Assembly (NCBI RefSeq): GCF_001436275.1
Contig: NZ_AZEH01000037.1
Coordinates: 22,171-86,170, forward strand
Source of the DNA: Liquorilactobacillus oeni DSM 19972
Lineage (GTDB): Bacteria > Bacillota > Bacilli > Lactobacillales > Lactobacillaceae
DNA: 64,000 nucleotides
Reading direction: 5' to 3'
Shown here: one piece after another, positions 19,360 to 31,790 of the stretch
Layout: each line of letters starts with the position of its first letter
Numbering within the stretch: the stretch's first letter is position 1
Notes under the pieces: model-generated
The model's input: the letters and a program-made list of their open reading frames with translations, nothing else
Database searches by the model: none
What the model was told of the DNA's origin: nothing
Program-made: the position numbers and the translations under genes

Positions 19360-19459
19360 GCTTTCTTACACAAATTATTAAAAAAATGAGTAGAGGTTTC
19401 GCAACTTATCATTAAAATGCTAAACTTAAATGAGCAGCTATTTAGAAGAGGGGAAAAGT

Positions 19460-20260
19460 ATGCGTATATTGTTCATTGGTGATATTATGGGAAATACTGG
19501 TCAGGACATGGTTGATGATTATTTGCCTAAACTAAAAAGAAGATTTCATCCGCAAGTGACTATAGTAAATGCAGAGAATGCAACAAGGGGACGGGGAATA
19601 AATGAACAGGTTTATAAGAGAATTCTAGCAGCTGGTACAGATGTGATTACAATGGGGAATCATGTTTGGGACAACCCAGAAATTAGTCTTTTCATTGATT
19701 CTGCAAAAAAGATATTGCGTCCTGCAAACTTTTCGGCGGGCAGAGTACCTGGAATCGGTCATACAGTTATTCAAATTAATCAACAAAAATTAGCTGTTAT
19801 CAACTTGCAAGGACGAGTTTTCATGGGACCTTCGGATGATCCTTTTGCGGTTGCAAATGAATTGATCGCTGAGCTGAGAAAGAAAACTAATTGTATTTTT
19901 GTAGATTTTCATGCTGAAACAACTAGTGAGAAAGAAGCTTTTTCTTGGTATTTTGATGGTAAAGTTTCTGCTGTAATCGGAACCCATACTCATGTTCAGA
20001 CAAATGATGCACGTATTTTACCCAAAGGAACAGCATTTTTATCTGATGTAGGAATGACAGGACCATATGACGGTATTTTAGGTATGCGCCGTCAAAATGT
20101 AATTTCGCGTTTTTTAAACCAGATGCCTACCCGTTTTGAGGTTGCTGAAGGAGGACGCAGGACACTTTCTTGTTGTGTGATCGATATTGCCGATGAGACT
20201 GGAGTAGCACAAAAAATTACACCGCTTCAGATTAATGCAGATCATCCTTTTGATGAATGA
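19460..20260 (+). CDS. ymdB: YmdB-type metallophosphoesterase
   Basis: A calcineurin-like phosphodiesterase of 266 residues in the TIGR00282/YmdB family. In Bacillus, YmdB hydrolyses 2',3'-cyclic nucleotides and affects biofilm and motility choices. Metal ligands are visible in IGDIMGNTG, VNAENA, MGNHVWDN, FHAE and IGTHTHVQT. I chose the ATG at 19460, preceded by AGAGGGG and starting MRILFIGDIMG. The frame opens 30 bases earlier without a ribosome site. The rny-ymdB neighbourhood is conserved in Firmicutes. Confidence 0.93.
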   Translation: MRILFIGDIMGNTGQDMVDDYLPKLKRRFHPQVTIVNAENATRGRGINEQVYKRILAAGTDVITMGNHVWDNPEISLFIDSAKKILRPANFSAGRVPGIGHTVIQINQQKLAVINLQGRVFMGPSDDPFAVANELIAELRKKTNCIFVDFHAETTSEKEAFSWYFDGKVSAVIGTHTHVQTNDARILPKGTAFLSDVGMTGPYDGILGMRRQNVISRFLNQMPTRFEVAEGGRRTLSCCVIDIADETGVAQKITPLQINADHPFDE

Positions 20261-20281
20261 TAGTGATAAAGGAGAAAAAAG

Positions 20282-22909
20282 ATGCCGCAAAAAACAAAAA
20301 ATACACCTATGATGGAACAATATCTTTCTATTAAAAGAAATTATCCGGATGCCTTTTTATTTTATCGTTTAGGCGATTTTTATGAAATGTTCTATGATGA
20401 TGCTATCAAAGGAGCGCAGCTGCTTGAATTGACTTTAACAACTCGTAATAAAAATGCAGCAGATAAGATCCCAATGTGTGGTGTCCCACACCATGCTGCG
20501 CAAAACTATATTGATATTTTAGTAGATCAGGGCTATAAAGTAGCGATTTGTGAACAAATGGAAGATCCTAAACTGGCAAAGGGAATGGTAAAACGAGAGG
20601 TAATCCAACTAGTTACGCCGGGGACAATGATCGACAGCTCTGCAAGTGAGGCTAAAGAAAATAATTACCTGACTGCACTTCATGAAGAAAATCAATGTTT
20701 CAGCTTTGCCTATACAGACCTTTCAACTGGTGAACTTAAAGTTACCACACTTCTTTCAGCAGATCAGGTGATAAACGAGTTAATCAGCCTGCACACAAAA
20801 GAAATTGTCATTGACAAGAGTGTGACTGAGGAGACTCTTAAAAAAATTATGCCATTAAAGATCTTGGTTTCTCATCAAGACCAGCTGCTTGAAAATGCAG
20901 AATCAAGTTATACAGTGCAGAACTTGGATGACCAGCTTGAGATAAAAGCAGTTAAGCAGTTGGTATCTTATTTGAGCGTTACACAAAAGAGAAGTTTGGG
21001 GCATTTACAGCAGGCACTGAGATATGAAGCCTCACATTTTTTAAAGATGGATCACTATTCAAAGACAAATCTTGAGATCTTGGAAAATAGCCGAACGGGG
21101 AAAAAACAAGGCACACTTTTGTGGGTTTTAGACAAAACAAAAACAGCAATGGGAGGTCGAACACTTAAGCAATGGCTTAGCAGGCCGCTGCTTGAAAAGA
21201 AGCCTATTGTAGAACGTCAAAATAAAGTAGCAAGTCTAATGGATCATTATTTTGAACGCAGTGCATTGCAAGATGAACTGACAAGCGTTTATGATTTAGA
21301 GCGTTTAGCAGGCAGAGTTGCTTTTGGAAATGTGAACGGCCGTGACTTGATTCAATTATGCCAATCTTTAGAACAGGTACCTAAAATTCGTTATGTGCTT
21401 GAAAGCATTGATGACGGAACCTTTAAAAAAACTCTGAAACAGTTGGATCCTATAGAGGAAATAGTTGAGTTGATTAAGCAGGCAATAATAGACGATCCTC
21501 CTTTGTCAGTTAAAGATGGCGGTCTGATAAAAGAAGGGTATAACGAAAAACTGGATAGTTATCAGGATGCGATGAAGAACGGGAAAAAATGGCTTGCAGA
21601 GCTGGAAACGAGTGAACGGCGTGCAACTAATATTTCAAATCTGAAAATCGGCTTTAATAGAGTATTCGGATACTATATTGAAGTTTCGAAGGCTAACTTG
21701 GCAAAAATTCCTGAAGAACGCTATCAGCGTAAGCAAACACTGACTAACGCGGAGCGTTTTATTACTCCTGAGTTAAAAGAAAAAGAAGCTTTGATTTTGG
21801 GTGCTGAGGATAAGGCTACTAGTTTGGAGTACGAACTTTTTGTCGCTATTCGAGAAAAAATAAAGAAACAGATAAAACGGATTCAACGTCTTGCTCATGC
21901 GATTGCCGGTTTAGATGTTATTCAAGGCTTTGCCGAGGTCAGTGAGGAACGACACTTTGTCAGGCCTGAATTAGAAGAAGGCAAGCATGATTTGCATATT
22001 ACTGCAGGCTGGCATCCTGTAGTTCAAGAAGTCATGGGAAAACAAAGCTATGTTCCTAATGATGTTATTATGCCGCAAGACTTGAATATTTTGTTGATAA
22101 CCGGACCTAATATGTCAGGAAAGAGCACTTACATGCGTCAAGTAGCTTTGACAGTTGTAATGTCGCAAGTAGGTTGTTTTGTACCGGCAGTTAAAGCAAA
22201 ATTACCTCTTTTTGATCAGATTTTTACACGTATCGGAGCTGCTGATGACCTGATTGCAGGTCAATCAACTTTCATGGTGGAGATGAAAGAAGCAAATCAG
22301 GCAATTAGTCATGCTACCAAACGCTCGTTGATTCTTTTTGATGAAATTGGCAGAGGAACGGCAACATACGACGGCATGGCACTTGCACAAGCGATTATTG
22401 AATATGTTCATCAAAATGTTCATGCAAAAACACTTTTTTCAACTCACTATCATGAACTAACTGCCCTGTCGCAGAATCTATCAGAACTTGAAAACATTCA
22501 TGTCGGAGCAGTTGAAAAAAATGGAAATTTGATTTTTTTGCATAAAATGCGGCCAGGAGCAGCTGATAAATCATATGGGATTCATGTTGCCAAACTTGCA
22601 GGAATGCCTGAAATACTTTTGAAAAGGGCAAATGAAATTTTGGAGGAGCTCGAACGCGATTCTGGCAACGATAAGATCTCAACAGCTTCGAAAAAGCAGG
22701 AAAATACAGTATTATCGGAAACAGCACAAATCAATAAAAAGGAGACTCAACTTTCGCTTTTTGGTCCAGAAAAAGTGAAGCCGGATTTGACTGCAAAACA
22801 ATCAAGAGTGATTACAAAATTGCTTGAAGCAGATTTAATCTCGCTAACTCCACTAGAAGCTTTAAATATACTTTATAAATGGCAAAGAGAATTGAAAAAG
22901 GGCAAATAA
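20282..22909 (+). CDS. mutS: DNA mismatch repair protein MutS
   Basis: MutS finds mismatches and small loops and recruits MutL. It has 875 residues. The N-terminal mismatch-binding domain carries the Phe-x-Glu wedge in [13 protein letters not shown] near residue 35. The C-terminal ABC-type ATPase has Walker [10 protein letters not shown] near 615 and the Walker B region [16 protein letters not shown] near 690. The last 60 residues hold the dimerisation helices. AAGGAG precedes the ATG. mutL follows after 23 bases, forming a repair operon that continues into ruvAB. Confidence 0.98.
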   Translation: MPQKTKNTPMMEQYLSIKRNYPDAFLFYRLGDFYEMFYDDAIKGAQLLELTLTTRNKNAADKIPMCGVPHHAAQNYIDILVDQGYKVAICEQMEDPKLAKGMVKREVIQLVTPGTMIDSSASEAKENNYLTALHEENQCFSFAYTDLSTGELKVTTLLSADQVINELISLHTKEIVIDKSVTEETLKKIMPLKILVSHQDQLLENAESSYTVQNLDDQLEIKAVKQLVSYLSVTQKRSLGHLQQALRYEASHFLKMDHYSKTNLEILENSRTGKKQGTLLWVLDKTKTAMGGRTLKQWLSRPLLEKKPIVERQNKVASLMDHYFERSALQDELTSVYDLERLAGRVAFGNVNGRDLIQLCQSLEQVPKIRYVLESIDDGTFKKTLKQLDPIEEIVELIKQAIIDDPPLSVKDGGLIKEGYNEKLDSYQDAMKNGKKWLAELETSERRATNISNLKIGFNRVFGYYIEVSKANLAKIPEERYQRKQTLTNAERFITPELKEKEALILGAEDKATSLEYELFVAIREKIKKQIKRIQRLAHAIAGLDVIQGFAEVSEERHFVRPELEEGKHDLHITAGWHPVVQEVMGKQSYVPNDVIMPQDLNILLITGPNMSGKSTYMRQVALTVVMSQVGCFVPAVKAKLPLFDQIFTRIGAADDLIAGQSTFMVEMKEANQAISHATKRSLILFDEIGRGTATYDGMALAQAIIEYVHQNVHAKTLFSTHYHELTALSQNLSELENIHVGAVEKNGNLIFLHKMRPGAADKSYGIHVAKLAGMPEILLKRANEILEELERDSGNDKISTASKKQENTVLSETAQINKKETQLSLFGPEKVKPDLTAKQSRVITKLLEADLISLTPLEALNILYKWQRELKKGK

Positions 22910-22932
22910 ATTAAGAAAGGAGAGAAGTTTCC

Positions 22933-24903
22933 ATGGGTAAAATCCATGAATTAGCTGCGGTTTTGGCTGACCAGATAGCAGCTGGAGAAGTTGTTGAACG
23001 GCCAGCTTCTGTGGTAAAGGAACTAGTTGAAAATGCAATTGATGCGCACAGTACGCAAATTGATATTGAGATTGAAGATAGCGGGCTGAAAAAAATAAAC
23101 GTAGTTGATAACGGTGACGGAATTATTGCAAGTGATGTTGAATTAGCCTTTAGAAGGCACTCTACCAGCAAAATTACAACTAAAAAGGATCTCTTTAAAA
23201 TTAAAACTCTTGGGTTCAGAGGAGAAGCGCTGCCTAGTATCGCTTCTGTATCTGATGTTATTATGGAAACGGCAACTCGGCTTCCTCCTAGTAATATTAT
23301 TCATATCAAAGGCGGAAAAATAATTTCTCAAAAAATGGGAGCACGTTCTCAAGGAACAGAAATTAGTGTTTTCGACCTTTTTTTCAATACACCGGCGCGT
23401 TTGAAGTACCTTAAAAGTATGCAGACTGAACTTGCAGCTATCAGTGATATTGTTAATCGCTTAGCACTCAGCCACACGAATATTGCATTTTCTTTAAAAA
23501 GTAATGGCAGGTTACTCCTTGAAACGGCGGGTAATGGGAAACTTCAGCAGACTTTTAGTGCTATTTATGGTGTTAAAACTGCACGCAAAATGATTGAAAT
23601 AAACGGAGAGGATCTTGATTTTAAAGTCAGCGGTTTTGTGTCGCTCCCAGAATTGACACGTGCTTCTAAAACGTATATCAGTCTTCTTTTAAATGGCCGC
23701 TATATTCGAAATTATCAGCTTACTAATGCTGTTATCAAAGGCTACGGCTCTAAACTGATGGTCGGTCGGTATCCTTTTGCGGTTATAAACATTGGACTTG
23801 ACCCTTTACTGGTTGATGTCAATGTCCATCCTACTAAGCAGCAAGTACGTATCAGCAAGGAAGAAGAGTTAGTACAGTTATTGGTAAAAACAATTTATCA
23901 ACGAATTGCACAAGAAAACCTGATTCCGGATGCTTTAAAAAATATACGGCAAGATGAAAAACCTGCATTAGACCTTGATCAGCTTGAGATAGACCTCAAT
24001 GAGTCTTCTCAAAATTACCAGTATCAAAGAAGAGAATTAAAGGGACGAGTTCCCCGAAATGAAAGCAAACCGCTCTTAGAAAAGAAAAAAATAGAAGAGA
24101 CTGATGGCCGATCTGATTCAAAAAAAATAGGCATAAAGCCGCGTCTTTTTATTATTCAGAAAAAAAGAGATCTTGAAACCAAGTTAAAAGACTGGGATAA
24201 AAAATATTTTTCAAAAGAAAATGGTTCTGGAATCAGCAAAGTTAATGAGCCAAAAGAAAGATTAAAAAATCAACAAGACGAAAATACCAAAGAACGTTTT
24301 CCTTCGCTGACTTACATTGGTCAGATGCATGGAACCTATCTTTTTGCAGAGGCCCAAGATGGACTTTATATTATTGATCAGCACGCTGCCCAAGAGCGCT
24401 GCAAGTTTGAGTTTTATCGTAAACAGATTGGAATGGTAGGAAGTTCACAGCAGAATCTGCTCGTACCAATTGTTCTTGACTATTCAACAAGTGAAGTGTT
24501 AATGATAAACCAAAATCTGGATAAACTGAAAAAAGTAGGTATTTACTTGGAAGAATTCGGTAAGAACAGCTACATTGTCCGTCATCACCCGACTTGGTTT
24601 AAACAAGGGGAAGAAGAGTCGATTTTAAGAGAAATGATTGACTACCTGTTAAAAGATGGAAACATAGACATTGCAAGTTATCGCAGGAAAACTGCAATTA
24701 TGATGAGCTGCAAAAGATCAATTAAAGCAAATCATCATTTAGATGAACAACAGGCAGTTTCATTGTTAAAACAACTGCAACAATGCGAAAATCCATTTAA
24801 TTGTCCGCATGGACGACCTGTACTTGTTCATTTTTCAAATTCTGATATGGAAAAAATGTTCAAGCGAATTCAAGATTCACATCAGAGTTTACGCGGTCAA
24901 TAG
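22933..24903 (+). CDS. mutL: DNA mismatch repair protein MutL
   Basis: MutL links MutS to later repair steps. The 656-residue protein has a GHKL ATPase domain with VKELVENAIDAHS, VDNGDGI and GFRGEALPS, then a low-complexity lysine-rich linker (about 340-450). A C-terminal dimerisation domain follows. That domain has DQHAAQERCKFEFY, matching the DQHA(x)2E(x)4E nicking motif, and MMSCKRSIKANHH and CPHGRP near the end. The protein therefore looks like an endonuclease-type MutL, as expected where MutH is absent. Confidence 0.97.
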   Translation: MGKIHELAAVLADQIAAGEVVERPASVVKELVENAIDAHSTQIDIEIEDSGLKKINVVDNGDGIIASDVELAFRRHSTSKITTKKDLFKIKTLGFRGEALPSIASVSDVIMETATRLPPSNIIHIKGGKIISQKMGARSQGTEISVFDLFFNTPARLKYLKSMQTELAAISDIVNRLALSHTNIAFSLKSNGRLLLETAGNGKLQQTFSAIYGVKTARKMIEINGEDLDFKVSGFVSLPELTRASKTYISLLLNGRYIRNYQLTNAVIKGYGSKLMVGRYPFAVINIGLDPLLVDVNVHPTKQQVRISKEEELVQLLVKTIYQRIAQENLIPDALKNIRQDEKPALDLDQLEIDLNESSQNYQYQRRELKGRVPRNESKPLLEKKKIEETDGRSDSKKIGIKPRLFIIQKKRDLETKLKDWDKKYFSKENGSGISKVNEPKERLKNQQDENTKERFPSLTYIGQMHGTYLFAEAQDGLYIIDQHAAQERCKFEFYRKQIGMVGSSQQNLLVPIVLDYSTSEVLMINQNLDKLKKVGIYLEEFGKNSYIVRHHPTWFKQGEEESILREMIDYLLKDGNIDIASYRRKTAIMMSCKRSIKANHHLDEQQAVSLLKQLQQCENPFNCPHGRPVLVHFSNSDMEKMFKRIQDSHQSLRGQ

Positions 24904-24936
24904 AAAATCAATAACTTATGAAAGGAATATTATTAA

Positions 24937-25551
24937 ATGTATGAATACTTTGATGGGTTTATCAGTGCAGTTACTCCATATTATATTGTAATTGAAGTTA
25001 AGAATGTCGGTTACCAGGTTTATGTTGCTAATCCGTTTCGCTATCAGGTTGATTTAGAAACAAAAAAACGTGTTTATATATATCAAGCAGTTAGAGAAAA
25101 TGCTATTATATTATATGGTTTTTGGGATTTAGACGAAAAAAATCTGTTTGTCAAATTGCTCAATGTCTCTGGAATAGGTCCTAAAAGCGCGTTAGCCATC
25201 TTAGCTAATGCGGACCATAGCGGTCTGGTAGAAGCAATCAACAATGAAAACGTAAATTACCTTACTAAGTTTCCAGGTGTTGGTAAAAAAACTGCTCAAC
25301 AGATTGTTTTGGATCTTAAAGGTAAAATGAAAGATGCTGCTATTTCGGAAAAATTGTCTGGACAAACTGATCTTGGCCTTAATAATACCGTGAAACAACA
25401 CCGTTATCTGGATGAGGCTCTCGCTGCTTTGGATGCCTTGGGTTATACTAAAGCAGAAGTAAAAAGAGTTTCAAAAATACTTGAGCAAACTGAAAAAACA
25501 TCTACAGATGAATATTTACGAACAGCTTTGAGGCTATTAATGCACAACTGA
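24937..25551 (+). CDS. ruvA: Holliday junction helicase subunit RuvA
   Basis: RuvA binds four-way junctions and loads RuvB for branch migration. At 204 residues it has the expected domains: the N-terminal OB fold ([11 protein letters not shown]), the paired helix-hairpin-helix region ([15 protein letters not shown] and [19 protein letters not shown]), and the C-terminal three-helix domain that contacts RuvB. It lies 33 bases after mutL and 22 bases before ruvB. Confidence 0.97.
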   Translation: MYEYFDGFISAVTPYYIVIEVKNVGYQVYVANPFRYQVDLETKKRVYIYQAVRENAIILYGFWDLDEKNLFVKLLNVSGIGPKSALAILANADHSGLVEAINNENVNYLTKFPGVGKKTAQQIVLDLKGKMKDAAISEKLSGQTDLGLNNTVKQHRYLDEALAALDALGYTKAEVKRVSKILEQTEKTSTDEYLRTALRLLMHN

Positions 25552-25573
25552 TTTTTTAAAGGGAGGGAACATA

Positions 25574-26590
25574 ATGTCTGAGCATGAGAGGCTTGTATCA
25601 GCTGGCCTTGTTGAGAATGAAGATGATGTACGTGACCTTTCCTTGCGTCCGCGCACGTTTAAACAATATATTGGACAAAAAATGCTTAAAAAAGAACTTG
25701 CAGTGTATATTGAAGCTGCAAAGAAAAGAAAAGAAGCACTTGATCATGTTCTTTTGTATGGGCCCCCCGGTCTAGGAAAGACGACTCTAGCGATGGTAAT
25801 TGCAAATGAATTACAGGTTAAGATTAAAACTACAAGCGGCCCGGCGATTGAACGGCCTGGTGATCTAGTGGCTTTATTGAACGAACTAGAAGCTGGCGAT
25901 GTTCTTTTTATTGATGAGATTCATCGCTTACCTAAAATAGTGGAAGAAATTTTGTATTCTGCTATGGAGGACTTTTTCGTTGATATTGTGATTGGGCAAG
26001 GACCAACTGCTCATCCCGTTCACTTTACTCTTCCCCCTTTTACTTTAATCGGCGCTACTACGCGAGCTGGGTTGCTTTCAGCACCTCTGCGTGATCGTTT
26101 TGGGATTATTGCGCATATGAATTATTATAGTAAAAAGGAACTTGAAAGAATTGTGGAACGTTCTGCAAAAATTTTTAAAACTACAATTACTTCTGAAGGC
26201 GCAGAAAAGGTTGCTTTAAGGTCTCGTGGAACGCCGCGAGTTGCAAACCGACTTTTTCGTCGGATTCGCGACTTCGCTGAGGTTGCTCAAAAAGAAGTTG
26301 TGGACGAAAAAATTGTAACTTCGTCGCTTGACATGCTGCGAGTTGATGAATGCGGGTTAGATGAAACAGATCGTAAATTGCTGTTAACGATGATTAATCT
26401 ATACGATGGCGGTCCAGTAGGTGTAAATACGTTGGCTGCGAATATTGGAGAAGATGTAGAAACAATTACTGATATGATTGAACCATATTTGCTTCAAAGC
26501 GGGTTCATCAAACGCACCCCTCGTGGAAGAATTGCCACAAAAACAGCATACGAACATTTAGGAATTTCATTTACAGAAAATAAAAACTAA
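25574..26590 (+). CDS. ruvB: Holliday junction helicase motor RuvB
   Basis: RuvB is the AAA+ ring motor of branch migration. The 338 residues contain Walker [10 protein letters not shown], Walker B FIDEIHRL, sensor 1 GATTRAG and the arginine-rich [14 protein letters not shown], followed by the winged-helix DNA-binding domain near the C-terminus. GGAGGG precedes the ATG. ruvC is absent, as is common in Firmicutes, which use RecU. Confidence 0.98.
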   Translation: MSEHERLVSAGLVENEDDVRDLSLRPRTFKQYIGQKMLKKELAVYIEAAKKRKEALDHVLLYGPPGLGKTTLAMVIANELQVKIKTTSGPAIERPGDLVALLNELEAGDVLFIDEIHRLPKIVEEILYSAMEDFFVDIVIGQGPTAHPVHFTLPPFTLIGATTRAGLLSAPLRDRFGIIAHMNYYSKKELERIVERSAKIFKTTITSEGAEKVALRSRGTPRVANRLFRRIRDFAEVAQKEVVDEKIVTSSLDMLRVDECGLDETDRKLLLTMINLYDGGPVGVNTLAANIGEDVETITDMIEPYLLQSGFIKRTPRGRIATKTAYEHLGISFTENKN

Positions 26591-26605
26591 AAAGGGTGAC
26601 AAAAC

Positions 26606-28823
<2,218 letters not shown>

Positions 28824-28902
28824 TTTTTTTACTTATACAACTGGAAAGTAAAGAGTAACTTTGCTAAAGTTAAGATTAACAAACCAAATAGGAGTGAATA
28901 TA

Positions 28903-29274
28903 ATGAACGGTTCAGTTTCAACGATTCTTATGTTTGCGGCTTTCATTGTCTTGATGTATTTTATGATGATTCGTCCGCAAAAAAAGCAACAGCAAAAGCG
29001 TCAAGAAATGATGAGTAATTTAAAGAAGGGTGACGCTGTTGTTACAATTGGTCGCCTTCATGGAGTGATAGACAGTATTAACCAGGCTGAACATACAGTT
29101 ACACTCGATTGTGACGGTATCTATCTTACATTTGATCAGTCTGCAATTGGGCAAGTAAATCCTGGTGGAAATACTGCTAAGAGTGCTTCTTCAGTGGTCG
29201 AAAAAAAGCCTGAAGATGAAGCTACTGAAACGGAAAATAAAGATTCAGATTCAAAAAATGAAGATAATAAGTAG
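28903..29274 (+). CDS. yajC: Preprotein translocase accessory subunit YajC
   Basis: A 123-residue protein with one N-terminal membrane helix (about residues 6-22), the YajC core MMIRPQKKQQQKRQEMM, and GDAVVTIGRLHGVI. The C-terminal 35 residues are acidic and low in complexity. YajC associates with SecDF and the Sec translocon. The start is the ATG at 28903 with GGAGTG upstream; the frame runs back to 28861 without a ribosome site. The tgt-yajC order is widely conserved. Confidence 0.93.
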   Translation: MNGSVSTILMFAAFIVLMYFMMIRPQKKQQQKRQEMMSNLKKGDAVVTIGRLHGVIDSINQAEHTVTLDCDGIYLTFDQSAIGQVNPGGNTAKSASSVVEKKPEDEATETENKDSDSKNEDNK

Positions 29275-29329
29275 GAAGCAGCATTCGGCTGGTAGAGGCT
29301 CGTAGCTAAGCAGTTGCTGCTCGAAAAGT

Positions 29330-29366
29330 GGGAGTACGACAAAAAGTTTAGTTTTGTCATACTCCC
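29330..29366. repeat. Palindrome, variant of the dispersed repeat (3)
   Basis: GGGAGTACGACAAAA (29330-29344) pairs with TTTTGTCATACTCCC (29352-29366), with one mismatched position and a seven-base loop. The ACAAAA/TTTTGT core and the G-rich outer arm match the other palindromes, though the outer bases differ (GGGAGT in place of GGGGCTG). It follows yajC and may end its transcript. Confidence 0.7.
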
Positions 29367-29696
29367 TAGTTTGTTATGAGTATTGTTTTATGCTGCTTTT
29401 TGATTGGATCTTTCTAAAAAATAAATTTGTTATAATTTAAAAATAATTAAATTATAATATAAATTAATTTTTTGTTATTAGTGTAAAAAAGTTTATAAAA
29501 TTTAGTTTAAAAGCGTTTATAAAGATATAAAATTTATAAATTTTAAAAAATATTCTTTGCCTGGGTATTCTTAAACCAAAAATAAGACAGTGTCCATAGA
29601 CATAAATAAGTGGTGATTAAAATTATAAATTAATAATAGTTTCTATTAGTTTACTCAAATGAAAAAATATTATTTTTCTGTATTTAAAGGTTAAAT
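29367..29696. other. AT-rich spacer before the fatty-acid operon
   Basis: About 330 bases of very AT-rich sequence with no convincing gene, RNA or terminator. Short direct repeats such as TTTATAAA and AATTAT reflect composition. The high AT content just upstream of a strong promoter may act as an UP-like or bent region; that is speculation. Confidence 0.4.
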
Positions 29697-29725
29697 TTGA
29701 CAATTTTATCTGAATGTAATATTAT
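29697..29725 (+). promoter_or_regulatory. Strong promoter of the fab operon
   Basis: A consensus -35 TTGACA (29697-29702) and a near-consensus -10 TATTAT (29720-29725) are spaced by 17 bases. The predicted transcript start, near 29732, falls at the edge of a palindromic operator. Confidence 0.85.
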
Positions 29726-29732
29726 TCAAACA

Positions 29733-29752
29733 TCGAATATTTTGATATTCGA
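29733..29752. promoter_or_regulatory. FabT-like operator at the fab operon start
   Basis: A perfect 8-4-8 palindrome (TCGAATAT, TTTG, ATATTCGA) lies at the predicted transcript start. It contains TTTGATATTCGAA, which resembles the FabT site TTTGATNATCAAA. FabT with acyl-ACP bound here would block the operon. The binding protein is inferred from the neighbouring fabT gene. Confidence 0.6.
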
Positions 29753-29778
29753 AATAAATTTTAAGTGAGGTGACGAAT

Positions 29779-30225
29779 GTGGCAATTATGGATGCTCAAG
29801 AAATTATGGATTTAATTCCAAATCGTTTCCCGATAATTTATATTGATTATGTTGATGAACTTATTGCTGGAGAAAGTATCATTGCAACGAAAAATGTTAC
29901 AATCAACGAATCTTTTTTTAAGGGACACTTTCCTGGAAATCCAGTGATGCCCGGGGTTTTGATTATTGAATCGCTTGCCCAGGCCGCTTCGATCCTTATT
30001 TTAAAATCACCTGAATTCGCTGGGAAAACTGCTTATTTAGGAGCGATTCATAAGGCTAAGTTCCGGCGGGTGGTTCGCCCAGGTGATGTGCTGAAACTGC
30101 ATATTAAATTAACGAAAAAAAGAGAGAACATGGGAATCGTTGAGACCAAAGCTGTTGTTAACGGTGAAAAAGCTTGTCTTGCAGAGCTGATGTTTGTCGT
30201 TGCTGAGAGAAATGAGAAAATCTGA
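29779..30225 (+). CDS. fabZ: 3-hydroxyacyl-ACP dehydratase, FabZ1/FabN-like
   Basis: A hot-dog-fold dehydratase of 148 residues in fatty acid elongation. The catalytic His50 is in KGHFPGNPVMPG and Glu64 in IIESLAQAA. I chose the GTG at 29779 because AGGTG lies eight bases upstream; an ATG at 29788 is also possible. Where most FabZ proteins, including the second copy here, read IPHRYP, this one reads IPNRFPIIYIDYVDE, as I recall for FabN of Enterococcus and FabZ1 of Lactobacillus plantarum. Those also isomerise the trans-2 to cis-3 intermediate to make unsaturated fatty acids. That role is inferred. Confidence 0.9.
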   Translation: MAIMDAQEIMDLIPNRFPIIYIDYVDELIAGESIIATKNVTINESFFKGHFPGNPVMPGVLIIESLAQAASILILKSPEFAGKTAYLGAIHKAKFRRVVRPGDVLKLHIKLTKKRENMGIVETKAVVNGEKACLAELMFVVAERNEKI

Positions 30226-30256
30226 TTAAGAAGATTGTTGTTTTTTTGCTCAAGTA

Positions 30257-30271
30257 CTTTGATAATCAAAG
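30257..30271. promoter_or_regulatory. FabT operator before fabT
   Basis: CTTTGATAATCAAAG is an interrupted palindrome matching the FabT consensus TTTGATNATCAAA. It overlaps a possible -35 (TTGATA, 30259-30264) for a promoter with -10-like bases near 30283, and lies 48 bases before fabT. This fits self-repression by FabT and control of an internal transcript from fabT onward. Confidence 0.75.
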
Positions 30272-30318
30272 GTTTACATCGTTATGTATTATAGAAAAAG
30301 GATGAAGATATTATATAA

Positions 30319-30759
30319 ATGAAAGAACGAGTAAAAACAATCAATGATTCTCTAGTAAGAATTTACAGCGATATCTTGTGGATTGAGGAAAATGAACTGC
30401 GCAAAAGCCAATTTAAAGATCTTTCAATTAAAGATATGCATGCTATCAATGCAATTACAATGTATGAAAATAAGACAGCTTCTCATGTTGCACGTGAGTT
30501 GCACTTGACACCAGGAACGTTAACGTCGACGATCGATCGTTTAGTTAGAAAAAATTATGTTCGTAGAATTAGAAGTAATGATGACCGGCGTGTAATTCGA
30601 TTGGGTCTTACCAAGCAAGGCAGATTAATGTATCGTGCACACGATGCTTTTCACAGAATGATGATTAAGAGCTTTTTAAAAGATGTTGAGCCCCAGGAAA
30701 TCAAAACAATAGAAAAGGCTCTGCGTAATTTGGAAAGTTTCTTGCGTGAACATTCTTAG
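30319..30759 (+). CDS. fabT: MarR-family regulator of fatty acid synthesis, FabT
   Basis: A 146-residue MarR-family regulator. The winged helix-turn-helix is at about residues 50-95 (ASHVARELHLTPGTLTSTIDRLV), with the wing RRIRSNDDRRVIRL. Its place between fabZ1 and fabH, and the TTTGATAATCAAA site upstream, identify it as FabT, which in lactic acid bacteria represses fab genes with long-chain acyl-ACP as co-repressor. The ATG at 30319 has a weakly placed ribosome site (AAGGA ends about 16 bases upstream), so its level may be kept low. Confidence 0.93.
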   Translation: MKERVKTINDSLVRIYSDILWIEENELRKSQFKDLSIKDMHAINAITMYENKTASHVARELHLTPGTLTSTIDRLVRKNYVRRIRSNDDRRVIRLGLTKQGRLMYRAHDAFHRMMIKSFLKDVEPQEIKTIEKALRNLESFLREHS

Positions 30760-30779
30760 GATCAAGGAGTAATCTGGAT

Positions 30780-31757
30780 TTGAAAAAGATAAAAATTGTT
30801 GAAACTGCTAGTTTCGTACCACAGAAAATAGTGACGAACGATGATCTCAGCCAAATAATGGATACCTCGGATGAGTGGATCAAAACTCGCACTGGTATCA
30901 AGCAACGCCATATTAGTATTGGTGAAAATACTTCTGCTCTATGTCTGCATGTGGCACAAAAGCTGCTTGAAAAAAGCGGCTGGGAAGCCGACTCTATCGA
31001 TCTGATATTAGTAGCTACTATGTCGCCTGATAGTTATACACCTGCAACAGCAGCACTTGTTCAAGGAAAGCTGAATGCACGCAATGCACTTGCGTTTGAC
31101 ATCAGCGCAGCTTGTTCAGGCTTTATCTATGGGCTGAAAGTTGCGGAGAAGTTTTTGCAACAAGGAAGTACAAAACGCATTATGCTGATCGGCGGAGAAG
31201 TTCTTTCAAAGGTGATTGATTGGAGTGATCGGACTAGCGCAGTCCTTTTTGGAGATGGTGCAGCGGGTGTTCTTCTTGAAAGCCAAGTAACAGGAGATTC
31301 AGATTTTCTAGGTGCAAGTTTGCATACATTCGGAGAGTTTGGCGACAAGCTGGAGGCTGGAAAAACAACAGCAATTAGTTCATTTCCGAATTTATCCGAA
31401 CATCACATTAAAGCTTTTTCTATGTCTGGTAGAGATGTTTATACGTTTGCAACGCATCGGGTTCCTGAATCAATTGTTCAAGCGGTGAAGACGGCCGGTC
31501 TTTCCTTGGAAGAAATTGACTATTTTGTGTTGCATCAGGCAAATTCGCGAATAGTTAAACAAATTGCAAAGAAGCTGGCTCAGCCGCTTGCAAAGTTTCC
31601 GATGAATATTGCAGAATACGGAAATACTTCTGCTGCAAGTGTTCCGCTTTTACTCGATGAATTGATTGCACAAGGTAAAATCAAGCGTGGTGCTAAGATT
31701 GCTTTAAGCGGTTTTGGCGGTGGCTTGACAGTTGGAACTCAAGTTATAATATATTAA
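30780..31757 (+). CDS. fabH: 3-oxoacyl-ACP synthase III
   Basis: FabH condenses acetyl-CoA with malonyl-ACP to start each fatty acid chain. The 325-residue protein has the thiolase-fold triad Cys112 (SAACSGFIYG), His252 (LHQANSRI) and Asn282 (GNTSAAS). The start is TTG with AAGGAG upstream. It lies 20 bases after fabT and 33 before acpP. Confidence 0.98.
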   Translation: MKKIKIVETASFVPQKIVTNDDLSQIMDTSDEWIKTRTGIKQRHISIGENTSALCLHVAQKLLEKSGWEADSIDLILVATMSPDSYTPATAALVQGKLNARNALAFDISAACSGFIYGLKVAEKFLQQGSTKRIMLIGGEVLSKVIDWSDRTSAVLFGDGAAGVLLESQVTGDSDFLGASLHTFGEFGDKLEAGKTTAISSFPNLSEHHIKAFSMSGRDVYTFATHRVPESIVQAVKTAGLSLEEIDYFVLHQANSRIVKQIAKKLAQPLAKFPMNIAEYGNTSAASVPLLLDELIAQGKIKRGAKIALSGFGGGLTVGTQVIIY

Positions 31758-31790
31758 AATACAAAAAATTATTGAGGAGTGTTTTTTAAC

